Assembly (NCBI GenBank): GCA_002502295.1
Contig: DANX01000069.1
Location: 2,048 to 20,361 of the forward strand
Direction: 5' to 3'
Source: Euryarchaeota archaeon UBA561
Lineage (GTDB): Archaea > Thermoplasmatota > Poseidoniia > Poseidoniales > Poseidoniaceae
DNA: 18,314 bases
In this document: in pieces, positions 7,951 to 16,083 of the stretch
Position numbering within the stretch: the first letter of the stretch is position 1
How the letters are laid out: every line of letters begins with the position of its first letter
Notes under the pieces: generated by a model
Databases searched by the model: none
What the model was told of the DNA's origin: nothing
Seen by the model: the letters and a program-made list of their open reading frames with translations, nothing else
Translations under genes and position numbers: made by a program

Positions 7951-10900
7951 GTGCAAAGTATGCAAGGAGGCGGGCAGCAACCGTTCAACGCTCGGGCCGT
8001 GTTTTTCCTCTTGGTTTCAATGATGTTTTTGACACCTCTTAGCCCCATGGCAGGGCTCTTTTCATCGGAGGCCGAAGCCGCCGCTGGTACACGGCATGTC
8101 TACGAATTTAGCGACGGTTCCGTTGAGCACATTGCTCTGTACCAAGGAGCGAATCCAGACATGGGAGCTTCGGTTTCCCTCCCGCGTGGTGCGCAGGTCA
8201 CCGATGTAAGCATGACCCTGTCCGGCGCATCCGCTACGGGATGGTCGCAAGTGGTCGCTGATGACCGTGTTCACTGGCTTCGTGGCGCAGAAACAAGCGT
8301 CGACGATCGCTCAGGCGACTTGACATTGGCCATGGACAACGTCAGCAGGAATTTCCTTCCTCACGGAAACGATGCCTACACAAGTCCAAATTCGGATGCT
8401 TGGCTTGACAACGGCTCCCATGCGCTGCGACAACCTCATACCTCCAATGCGACGGAATCGCTTTACTCTCAACAACTGACCAAAACGTCCTCCAGTTTCA
8501 TGGCCCAGAGCCAAGGGGCCATACTGAAGCATCACGACTGGCTGTTTTTATCGACGTGGTCTTCGTCAACCTTCAGCAACGTTGTTGAGCGACTCTACCC
8601 CAACAATGCATCACGTGAGTCAGTCATCACCCTCGAACAAGCTTCGTGCACCCTGCCCCAAAAGCATCCATCCTCCTACTACGGGTACTATGGATTCAGG
8701 GATTGGACCATCACGGATGACGAACGCCTCTTTGGAATTCTTTCTGGATACCGTTACACCTACGGTTCCACTGCTCCGGTGAATTACCACCGTGTTCTCG
8801 AGATGGACATTTCCAGAGATGACACATGGACCTGCATCGATTCTTATGACATCTCTCCATCCGTTGGAGAATACACCGGCATTGCATACGATCGAAAAAC
8901 GGGTGAAGTGTGGGTGGCCCACAACGCCATGAATCGGTTGTATTCCTATGATTTCGCCGGAGACGGTACGGGAACCTACACTCGGGGCCAAGACTTCTAC
9001 TCCTACACCTCAGCATCCGGTTCAGCATGGGAATGCGGCGGGACATATGGGAGTGGGTCAAAGCAAATGCTTCGTGGTCTTGAGATGAACGGGTCAACCT
9101 TCTACATGCGGTGTCAGGAAGAATCGCCTTACACCGACCGAGATCAACTTGAAGCGTGGTCCGTCTCGGGCACTTCTTCTGCCCTCATCCCAGAATCCAC
9201 CACGCGACAGCTCTCGCGGCTTGGATACGGCCTGCAGTTTGACGGAGAGCGCTTTGTTACCGTGGATTGTGGCTATTCTACATGGTCCGGTGCTACGCTC
9301 TATTACCGCGAATTTGGTACCGGGTGGATGTACGAAACCACGCCCGCCCCCGGAACGACCACTTGGTATGGCGATGTAATACCGTCCGGCGAAGAGATAC
9401 TGTCGGTAAACGTAGAGACGTACTGGTCTGCGGCGTCCATCGGCGATCGTGTTGATTACTGGGTCTCCGCTGATAACGGCACTCACTGGGAGGAGGTTGA
9501 ATCAGAGTCCACGATTCATTTTGACCATCCGGGCAAAGAACTTGTGTGGAAAGCGCAACTCATTGGTTCAACGGCTGTTTCGTGGTGGGTTGACATTGAA
9601 TACAGCACGGATTACGAAACCTCCGGTGATTGGATTTCGCCCCACTTCAACACGGGCACAAAGGTGGGTAAAGTGCGCCCACAATGGACAGCAGACATCC
9701 CACCAGGAACAACCCTCAGCGTCGTTGTATCCAATGACAATGGAAGCACTTGGCTCGATGCGACCAACAACCAAGAAACAAGTTTCTCAACCGAGGCAGC
9801 AGGAAACACCCTCCGCTATGCAGCGTTCTTCACCAGCACAAAATCCGACTTGACACCAACCCTTGACCGATTTGTGCTTGAATACGAAGAAGGCTACCCT
9901 GACCGTCCGATGCTTGACGTTGGCGGAGACGGTACCTACGACTGGGAATCGGATATTTTCCTCAACGAGTCCTCCGTTGTCGCTTCCGATGACTCCCCCA
10001 TTGGGGCCATCGTAAAGAAGGCACCAACGCTTGTTGATGCGTTCAATGACCACATTCCTGAAAACGGGGATGGAATGGTTGAGGTTCCAATCGCTGTTAA
10101 AGCAGCCAGTTCCGGGCGCGTGAAGATTTCAAACATTGACATCACGTACGCCATGCAAACTCGGGCCGTGGGAGCCTCCTTTGAAGGAGGCCTTGTTGCA
10201 CCGGATGGATTGTACAGGAATTTCATCACCCGGATCGCTCCTGGCGACGATGTAGATCACGTCACCAAGGCCGTCATCGGCATTGAGCACACGCACGGTG
10301 ATAACCCCAATTTCACGTGGTTGCGTGGTGATTCATGCACGGTCAATTCAGACGCTGGTGGGATTGTCATCTTTGACGCCGCCAATTGCACCTCAATGGA
10401 GGACAGTGATGGCGTTGTATCCGTGTGGATGCCGACCAAAGTCAATTGGTCATGGGACGATGAAAGCAGTACGGAGGCCGTGATTTCGGTTGAAGACGAC
10501 CTTGGCGTCGCCGTTAACCAATGGATCAGTTCCGAAATGGAGCTCGTGGTTGAAAACGATATTCAGTTGGATGGCCTTCGTGTTTGGGAGGAAACCGGCC
10601 GCCAACTCTTCCCAATGGATTGGGTTCGGGGTGGGTTCAATCTCAGCTTTAGCGGTTCCATTCACTTCCAAGACTCACAACTGATGCCTCCTGCCGGCAG
10701 TTTCTCCTTGCGTGTGTTGGGGCAAAACGTCACGTTTGACGGCGATCCCATCGGTGAACCCTCAGTCCTCTATGAGGAAGTGAATCCTGCCTTCGGGGCC
10801 TACAACATGACCTTTACCTCGCCGATTGAATCAGCACCCGGTGGTATGATTTTCTATGTCCAAGCTGTCGATTTAGAAAACGGTTCGACATACACCAACC

Positions 10901-13368
10901 CCAACTACAACACCATTCGACTCATTCTTGACGGAAATTCCCCTCTTGTGCTCAGCGCTACACCAATGGACGGCGAAGAACGGCACGCCGGTTCAGCTGG
11001 AGTGGGTCAGTCAGTCTCCATCGTCGTTCAGGATTCAGTTGACCCTCCACGCCAATTGAACTTGCACTATTGGGTGGGTTGCAAGGCAAGCGATGCCATT
11101 GGGTGCACAGATTACAACTTTGATGGCCTACCCAACGAAGACGAGTATGAAATGAAAACGCTTTCATCGCCTGAGACTAGGGCTGGTGGTATCAACATCT
11201 TTGAGGGCCTCATCGATGATTCCATGTTGCTCCACAAGCAACGAATTTCATTCTATGTGTCTGGATCGGACGAGCAAGACAACGAGATCGCCATGGGCAT
11301 GGGCCCTGTTTGCCCGGCTTCATCCATTACGTGTGGATACCGACCCGGCGAGGTTCAACCCGACTGGGATGCGGATCTGGTCACGTACTTCATTCGTCAA
11401 GAATTTGAACCCGAGGTTGACCTTGGGAATTCCTCCATCCTCGGCCATGACGACTACGAACCACTTCATCCGGGCATCCCCTACACCGCTCAGATCAAAT
11501 TGAGTGACATCAACGGATGGCAAGACATTCAATACGTCCAAGTTGCTCTCGGCGGCGACTTTGACGACGATGGGTCCTCCATGTTCATCTCGCTCGCTGA
11601 AGGCCAAGATGGCGAACCTGTCGCCGTCATGACCACCGGTTCAGACAACATCGCTGTTTCGAACCTTTATTCGTCGGTGAGCCTTGAAGAAAGCAACGAT
11701 TCTGTCATCATCATTCAGGCTAGGTTCCAGTTGACCTGGATGTTCCCTGAGTCATACGATACCGACGGAGAAGGTCATTTCTTGCCTCGTGTCAGGGTGA
11801 CGGACATGCCGTGCAATGACAACGAAGTCACACCTTGCTTTGAGGTCGAAGAAGGACTTGGTGATGATTGGTGGAGCTTGGACAACGATTTCCGATTTGA
11901 TACCCAACCTGGAAAGATACGAGCCATTGAACTGAGAAACAGTGAGAACCACTACAACGATGAAAATTTCGAGACGATCATCGGGGCGGGTCAAGCTTTG
12001 CGTGTCTCGGGACGTGTCCTCTTCTCGGAGGCCGAAACCCCTGCACCTCCCGGTTCGTTCGACGTGGTGTTTGGTGACTTTGAAAACAACTGGAGGACAT
12101 CGACCAGAGAGAACGGAGAATTCAGCCTTGACCTCCTCGTTCCTGCGGTTCGGTCAGGTCGCCTTGACATGCGGCTGAGCATGGATGATATGCCTGGATT
12201 TGCCCTTGATGAAACCGACTTTTCGCCACGTGTGCGCCTCGCTGTAGACAACACGCGCCCAACCATCGACAGCATCACTTTGAACGGCGTTGAGGGTGGT
12301 TCTCCGCTTTCAATTGGAGAAGCCGATCAGCTCGAAGTCATTCTGATCACCAACGACGAAAACGGGTTTGACGTCGGGGAGGCTGCAGTTCTTCACTATC
12401 GCGTGAAAGCCGGTGAGGCAGAAATTACGAGGGGAAGTGTGCTTCTACCTGACATTACGCCCTTCGGTGAACAGTTCTTCTGGAGCGGTTTGCTTGATTT
12501 GACGGATTCAGGAGCAACAACGCTCCTACCGTCATACACGGTGGATGTATGGGTCTCAGGTTCAGACGAAGCTGGGAACCCATACGACACGGCCACAAAC
12601 GCCATGCACGATCCGTTTTCTTCTTGGCCGATGGCCCTGATTGGACCACGCATCGATTTGCAGGATGAGGGCACTTCCCTTCAGTGGGACACACCAAGCC
12701 CCTACGTGGGAGACACGGCAAACATGCTCATCACGGTTGAGAACCTTGGCGGAAATGGCAACGTTGTCTTTGGGATACAGGAACTGGTTGACGGTGGGTT
12801 CTGGTCCATGGTCTCCACGGTCGATGTTGAGGCATCCTCCGGGTCAACGCTCTCAGTGTCGCTGCCAGTGATGGCGGATGCACCCGCAGACTCCAGCATT
12901 GACTACCGGGTTATTGTCCTCGTTGATGGCGTAGAAATGGACCGATATACCGTTGATTCACTGCTCATCAAACAAGAAACCATCCGTGATGGTGCTGCTT
13001 TGTCTCAACAGTTGTCAACGGATGTGTTCAGCGTGGCGTTGTTCATCATTGCTCTGGGCTCTGTCTCGTTTGGCATGTACGCCATGGTGCTCCGTCGGCG
13101 TATGCTCGCTCCTGATACGGAAGAAGAAATCGCCGATCAGACCGATGTCGTCACCGAGGAAATGAAGGCGGAGAAAGACCTACCAGAGATTGCACCCTTG
13201 GTTCCACCTGCTCAGGCCAGTCCAATTCCGCCGCCTCCAATGACCGCCGTCGTGCCCGATAGAACTCAACCCGCTCCGCTCCCCCCAACCGGTTTGCCGG
13301 AAGGATGGACACAGGAACAATGGAATTCTTACGGCTGGCAATTCATTGATGCATTAGCGAAACAGTGA
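7951..13368 (+). CDS. Giant single-pass surface protein with duplicated Ig-like modules and proline-rich cytoplasmic tail
   Basis: A 1805-residue protein. A signal peptide occupies about residues 14-45 (hydrophobic ARAVFFLLVSMMFLTPL, then SSEAEAAAG). Residues about 180-470 are Tyr/Trp/Gly-rich with propeller-like blocks. Two similar beta-sandwiches follow (474-552 and 564-640; SADNGTHW against SNDNGSTW). Two larger supermodules begin near S901 and S1353 and each ends in SGSDE (1104 and 1536). A CARDB-like domain (about 1578-1675) precedes a membrane helix at 1692-1714 and RRRM, giving an outside body and an inside tail. The 91-residue tail is acidic, then proline-rich, and ends in GLPEGWTQEQWNSYGWQF. 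Start is GTG 7951 or ATG 7960; no SD is visible. It lies 52 nt after the calcium-loop protein and overlaps the next gene, so an operon is likely. Function unknown; a surface scaffold or receptor is plausible. Confidence 0.85.
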   Translation: MQSMQGGGQQPFNARAVFFLLVSMMFLTPLSPMAGLFSSEAEAAAGTRHVYEFSDGSVEHIALYQGANPDMGASVSLPRGAQVTDVSMTLSGASATGWSQVVADDRVHWLRGAETSVDDRSGDLTLAMDNVSRNFLPHGNDAYTSPNSDAWLDNGSHALRQPHTSNATESLYSQQLTKTSSSFMAQSQGAILKHHDWLFLSTWSSSTFSNVVERLYPNNASRESVITLEQASCTLPQKHPSSYYGYYGFRDWTITDDERLFGILSGYRYTYGSTAPVNYHRVLEMDISRDDTWTCIDSYDISPSVGEYTGIAYDRKTGEVWVAHNAMNRLYSYDFAGDGTGTYTRGQDFYSYTSASGSAWECGGTYGSGSKQMLRGLEMNGSTFYMRCQEESPYTDRDQLEAWSVSGTSSALIPESTTRQLSRLGYGLQFDGERFVTVDCGYSTWSGATLYYREFGTGWMYETTPAPGTTTWYGDVIPSGEEILSVNVETYWSAASIGDRVDYWVSADNGTHWEEVESESTIHFDHPGKELVWKAQLIGSTAVSWWVDIEYSTDYETSGDWISPHFNTGTKVGKVRPQWTADIPPGTTLSVVVSNDNGSTWLDATNNQETSFSTEAAGNTLRYAAFFTSTKSDLTPTLDRFVLEYEEGYPDRPMLDVGGDGTYDWESDIFLNESSVVASDDSPIGAIVKKAPTLVDAFNDHIPENGDGMVEVPIAVKAASSGRVKISNIDITYAMQTRAVGASFEGGLVAPDGLYRNFITRIAPGDDVDHVTKAVIGIEHTHGDNPNFTWLRGDSCTVNSDAGGIVIFDAANCTSMEDSDGVVSVWMPTKVNWSWDDESSTEAVISVEDDLGVAVNQWISSEMELVVENDIQLDGLRVWEETGRQLFPMDWVRGGFNLSFSGSIHFQDSQLMPPAGSFSLRVLGQNVTFDGDPIGEPSVLYEEVNPAFGAYNMTFTSPIESAPGGMIFYVQAVDLENGSTYTNPNYNTIRLILDGNSPLVLSATPMDGEERHAGSAGVGQSVSIVVQDSVDPPRQLNLHYWVGCKASDAIGCTDYNFDGLPNEDEYEMKTLSSPETRAGGINIFEGLIDDSMLLHKQRISFYVSGSDEQDNEIAMGMGPVCPASSITCGYRPGEVQPDWDADLVTYFIRQEFEPEVDLGNSSILGHDDYEPLHPGIPYTAQIKLSDINGWQDIQYVQVALGGDFDDDGSSMFISLAEGQDGEPVAVMTTGSDNIAVSNLYSSVSLEESNDSVIIIQARFQLTWMFPESYDTDGEGHFLPRVRVTDMPCNDNEVTPCFEVEEGLGDDWWSLDNDFRFDTQPGKIRAIELRNSENHYNDENFETIIGAGQALRVSGRVLFSEAETPAPPGSFDVVFGDFENNWRTSTRENGEFSLDLLVPAVRSGRLDMRLSMDDMPGFALDETDFSPRVRLAVDNTRPTIDSITLNGVEGGSPLSIGEADQLEVILITNDENGFDVGEAAVLHYRVKAGEAEITRGSVLLPDITPFGEQFFWSGLLDLTDSGATTLLPSYTVDVWVSGSDEAGNPYDTATNAMHDPFSSWPMALIGPRIDLQDEGTSLQWDTPSPYVGDTANMLITVENLGGNGNVVFGIQELVDGGFWSMVSTVDVEASSGSTLSVSLPVMADAPADSSIDYRVIVLVDGVEMDRYTVDSLLIKQETIRDGAALSQQLSTDVFSVALFIIALGSVSFGMYAMVLRRRMLAPDTEEEIADQTDVVTEEMKAEKDLPEIAPLVPPAQASPIPPPPMTAVVPDRTQPAPLPPTGLPEGWTQEQWNSYGWQFIDALAKQ

Positions 13369-13820
13369 GGTTGAAACCAGTGTCTGACGAGTCCGTTGAC
13401 GGCTTGGTGGTCTTGACTGAGCGCACGGTGAACCTCATCAATCAGTTGAGCATGCCTCTCGTAGAGGTTTCCCTCGTCATTCAAAAACACATGAACCAAT
13501 TGATGGATACACTGACGCAGCACCTCGAGGCAACTGGAGAGGTCGTTCATGAGCGTGTTCTTACGCCATGGCCACTGAACAGTGATTTGGTAGAATCCGA
13601 GAACACGTTTTCCCTCGACAAGGTGATGGACATCATTGACCAGCAACGGATGGACATCCTCGATACCCTCATTCGAGTGACGCTCATCGAGATCAACGCC
13701 ACGATTATTGACGCAATTTTGGCGTTGCGTCAGTGGGAACACCTGGCACGAAGCCAACTTGCTTCTGCAACCGGGCCTGGTCAATTGTTTTCGCCGCTTT
13801 CAATTCCTGACGATTGGTAA
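13365..13820 (+). CDS. Small helical protein translationally coupled to the giant surface protein
   Basis: A 151-residue protein of no recognised family. It has no signal peptide, membrane segment or cysteine. Long amphipathic stretches (about residues 9-65 and 82-130, rich in Leu/Ile/Val with Glu, Gln and Asp) suggest an alpha-helical, possibly coiled-coil, oligomeric cytoplasmic protein; the end (SPLSIPDDW) looks unstructured. The GTG start at 13365 overlaps the preceding TGA in GTGA, a 4-nt overlap typical of coupled translation; a second in-frame GTG at 13380 is an alternative. The coupling suggests a partner of the upstream membrane protein, perhaps of its cytoplasmic tail; this is inference. 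An opposite-strand frame of similar length (13329-13784) was judged a shadow. Confidence 0.65.
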   Translation: MRLKPVSDESVDGLVVLTERTVNLINQLSMPLVEVSLVIQKHMNQLMDTLTQHLEATGEVVHERVLTPWPLNSDLVESENTFSLDKVMDIIDQQRMDILDTLIRVTLIEINATIIDAILALRQWEHLARSQLASATGPGQLFSPLSIPDDW

Positions 13821-13845
13821 GCAGGGATTCAAAAACTGCCGATGA

Positions 13846-13853
13846 GAGGGGAG
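13846..13853 (+). promoter_or_regulatory. Possible Shine-Dalgarno site of the lipoprotein gene
   Basis: GAGGGGAG lies 4 nt before ATG 13858, with its GAGG core 8 nt from the start codon. It is the only plausible purine-rich ribosome-binding sequence noticed before a gene in this window, and supports the ATG chosen. Confidence 0.35.
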
Positions 13854-13857
13854 AATA

Positions 13858-14643
13858 ATGAAGAGGCGAAACATAGCGTTTTTTTTGATTCTCATGTTCA
13901 TGAGCGGCACCCTCTCTGGATGCCTCGGTGAGGACGGTCTTGATTTAATTCCAGAAAAGAAAGGCGTTCCGGGCGGCCTCACACTCGCCTGCTTGCGCAG
14001 CAGCATGTACACCTCGATGGTGGTCGAAATCAATCACGACCCCGGCTATCGACCCTTTTCGAGCAGCACTGACCTGTTGGTTGAACGGTTGGAAAGTGTT
14101 TGCGACAAACCATCCGGTATTTCCGTTGAATTCAACGAGGTCACGTTTGACCACGAGGGGTCATGGTCAGCCCAAGACGTCCGCGACAAAGGATGGGACG
14201 TAAAGAGTAATTCGCCACGCGAAGGGACAACCCTCTACTGGCAAGTGCTGTTTCCTGCTGGCACCTATGAGACCGATTCAGTGTTAGGTGTTGCCGTCGA
14301 TGCTTCAACGGTTGCCCTCTTCAGCGATTCCATTGATGAAGCAGACGGCCCCTTCGGACGACCTTCGGTCGAGGATGTGGAAAACAGCGTCCTTGTCCAT
14401 GAAGTCGGCCATCTTTTGGGATTGGTCAACTTGGTGTATCAATCACCCATCGATCACGAGGACGATGATCACCCCGGTCATTCGAACAACGAAGATTCTG
14501 TGATGTATTGGGCGATTGAATCAACGGACGTTTCGAATTTCATCTTTGGAAATCTGCCCAGTGACTTTGACGACGCTGACCGCTCAGATTTGGCTGGCCT
14601 AGCTGATGGTTCTCTCACCGTCCGAGATCAGCTTTGGCCATGA
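13858..14643 (+). CDS. Exported lipoprotein with metzincin-like zinc protease motif
   Basis: A 261-residue protein with a lipoprotein signal: MKRR, a hydrophobic core, then lipobox LSGC with C22 as the lipidated cysteine. The predicted catalytic region is HEVGHLLGLVN (181-191), which gives two zinc-binding histidines, the general-base Glu182 and the metzincin glycine. The usual third ligand (HExxHxxGxxH) is replaced by N191, but H200, H205 and H208 follow, then SVMYW (214-218), which fits the metzincin Met-turn. I recall a similar HExGHLLGLVN...H...SVMY arrangement in some bacterial metalloproteases, so the zinc site is probably completed by one of the later histidines. Expected role: membrane-tethered extracellular peptidase; substrate unknown. 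Its 3' end overlaps the convergent gene by 16 bp. Start is supported by the signal peptide and a purine-rich SD-like sequence. Confidence 0.8.
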   Translation: MKRRNIAFFLILMFMSGTLSGCLGEDGLDLIPEKKGVPGGLTLACLRSSMYTSMVVEINHDPGYRPFSSSTDLLVERLESVCDKPSGISVEFNEVTFDHEGSWSAQDVRDKGWDVKSNSPREGTTLYWQVLFPAGTYETDSVLGVAVDASTVALFSDSIDEADGPFGRPSVEDVENSVLVHEVGHLLGLVNLVYQSPIDHEDDDHPGHSNNEDSVMYWAIESTDVSNFIFGNLPSDFDDADRSDLAGLADGSLTVRDQLWP

Positions 14644-15056
14644 AGTTCGCCCATGCTTTGCACAGCGTCTCGCCATGCATCAAAAATTGACCAAAGGTAA
14701 AGGCCAATCCAAAGCACGAGCGTGAGAGCAAGCGGAATTTGTAGCAATGACCATTCAAAGCCACGGCGATGGTTTCGGTTGAAGTGTTGGCCGAGGAAAA
14801 GGAAGGGGACTGCCGCCAATACGGCTGCAATCAATGGGCGCAAGGCTCCCCATGTACCGACACCGAAGGTGATTTCTCGCCATATTTCCTTGACGATGCG
14901 CACCGGTAGGACACCGGTTTTTGGGGCGGAGGATTCAGGTGCCAATTGGACAACCAACTCCTCTTCCATGGAGGTGGCTGGCCTTTCTTCCTTGTCAAGA
15001 TGACGCCGAATTGGTGAGGGTATGAATGAAAAACTGCTTTTCTTATGGTCGGCCAT
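14628..15056 (-). CDS. Small two-helix integral membrane protein
   Basis: A 142-residue protein with a hydrophilic, cytoplasmic-looking N-terminus (about residues 1-65, basic then acidic) and two membrane segments, about 74-92 (LRPLIAAVLAAVPFLFLG) and 104-124 (LLQIPLALTLVLWIGLYLW), followed by SIFDAWRDAVQSM. The short loop between helices and the aromatic DAW ending recall small TM2/DUF5683-type proteins, but I would not assign the family firmly. Function unknown. ATG at 15056 is preferred; another ATG at 15080 would lengthen it by eight residues into the divergent gene. The preferred start overlaps the start codon of the plus-strand gene, and the 3' end overlaps the lipoprotein gene by 16 bp. 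Confidence 0.7.
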   Translation of the reverse strand: MADHKKSSFSFIPSPIRRHLDKEERPATSMEEELVVQLAPESSAPKTGVLPVRIVKEIWREITFGVGTWGALRPLIAAVLAAVPFLFLGQHFNRNHRRGFEWSLLQIPLALTLVLWIGLYLWSIFDAWRDAVQSMGELHGQS

Positions 15057-16083
15057 GAACCCAAGGCCCCGGGTACTCATAACCGGATTTGAACCGTTCG
15101 GAGGCCATGCTACTAACGTCAGTCAGATGGTCGCCAAACGCTTCGATGGTGTCCGTTCAATTCAATGCCCTTGGACACATCAATCGGTTGAACTGGAAGT
15201 TGAATTCGATGTTCTAAGCGTGGACAAGAATGGGGCTGAGGCCACAGCTCATCGAATTCGGGAAGGCAAACGATGGGATGCTGTCCTCCACCTTGGTTTG
15301 TGCGAAACATGTGTTGAACCCCGGTTTGAGCTCTTGGCTCACGATTGGTTGGACATGCGCCTTCCCGATAACCAGGGGCGTCAAGTCTCCAAACAACCCA
15401 TCGACGGTGAAGGCCATCGCGGTTGTTGGTTGGACCTCTCGTTGTGGGAGAAAGAACGCTTTCCGTTGAACTATACATTGTCCTTCGATGCAGGGGCTTA
15501 CCTTTGCAACGAAACCTATCACGCCACGCTCAAAGCGCTGTGCCTTCACGGACACCCTTCCCACATGCCAAGTCCTGCCCTTTTTCTCCACCTTCCTTCT
15601 GAAGAGAAGATGTCGGTCAACATCGCCGTTGAATTTGTCGAAGCATGCCTTGGCTACATGCTTCGCCCCTACCCTCAATCCCCTCAACACGTGGTTGCTG
15701 CTTGCTTGTTGGACGGCGATCGAGTTTTGGTAACCCAACGAGGGACGAACCAATCCGATCCTGGTTGTTGGGAATTTCCCGGCGGAAAGTGCGAGGAAGG
15801 CGAGTCTTGGTCTGAAGCGTTGGTTCGGGAAATACACGAGGAACTTACACTGGATGTTGATGCTAAGTTTCCACTGGGTTCTTGGTATCGGGAACGCGGC
15901 GCAGACGCTTATGTCATCCATTTGGTCTCGGCCGAATTGGTTGGAACAAAACAGGACATCCAATTGTCCGTGCATCAGTCGGCAGAATGGATTTCAACCG
16001 CACAACAAACTTCACGAACGTGGGCAGGAAGGGACGATGAGATGGCTGCTTTTCTTCACGAAGCCTTCAGACCCATGTCGTAG
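15055..16083 (+). CDS. Pyroglutamyl-peptidase I / Nudix hydrolase fusion
   Basis: A 342-residue cytoplasmic protein with two enzyme domains. Residues 5-203 match pyroglutamyl-peptidase I (peptidase family C15), which removes N-terminal pyroglutamate: opening RVLITGFEPFGG, a catalytic Glu at E92 placed exactly as in the family relative to the LPDN segment (103-106), nucleophile C151 in DAGAYLCNETY, and H179 in LFLHLP. The triad is intact. Residues about 212-342 are a MutT-like Nudix domain: VVAACLLDGDRVLVTQRG, then the Nudix box from G244 (GKCEEGE...REIHEEL), with Thr265 in place of the usual Gly after EEL. Such domains hydrolyse nucleoside triphosphates, often oxidised ones. ATG 15055 is preferred because family members start just before the beta-strand; ATG 15022 would add eleven residues. 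A true fusion of unrelated activities or a sequencing artefact joining two genes are both possible, though the frame is open throughout. Confidence 0.85.
   Translation: MNPRPRVLITGFEPFGGHATNVSQMVAKRFDGVRSIQCPWTHQSVELEVEFDVLSVDKNGAEATAHRIREGKRWDAVLHLGLCETCVEPRFELLAHDWLDMRLPDNQGRQVSKQPIDGEGHRGCWLDLSLWEKERFPLNYTLSFDAGAYLCNETYHATLKALCLHGHPSHMPSPALFLHLPSEEKMSVNIAVEFVEACLGYMLRPYPQSPQHVVAACLLDGDRVLVTQRGTNQSDPGCWEFPGGKCEEGESWSEALVREIHEELTLDVDAKFPLGSWYRERGADAYVIHLVSAELVGTKQDIQLSVHQSAEWISTAQQTSRTWAGRDDEMAAFLHEAFRPMS

Noticed and set aside
13329..13784. 151-codon minus-strand frame opposite the small helical protein.
   Set aside because: The plus frame has the coupled GTGA start and regular amphipathic pattern; the minus frame would run into the end of the giant gene and shows no such order.
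15214..15975. 253-codon minus-strand frame.
   Set aside because: Lies wholly opposite the Pcp-Nudix gene, whose catalytic motifs are intact; it has none of its own.
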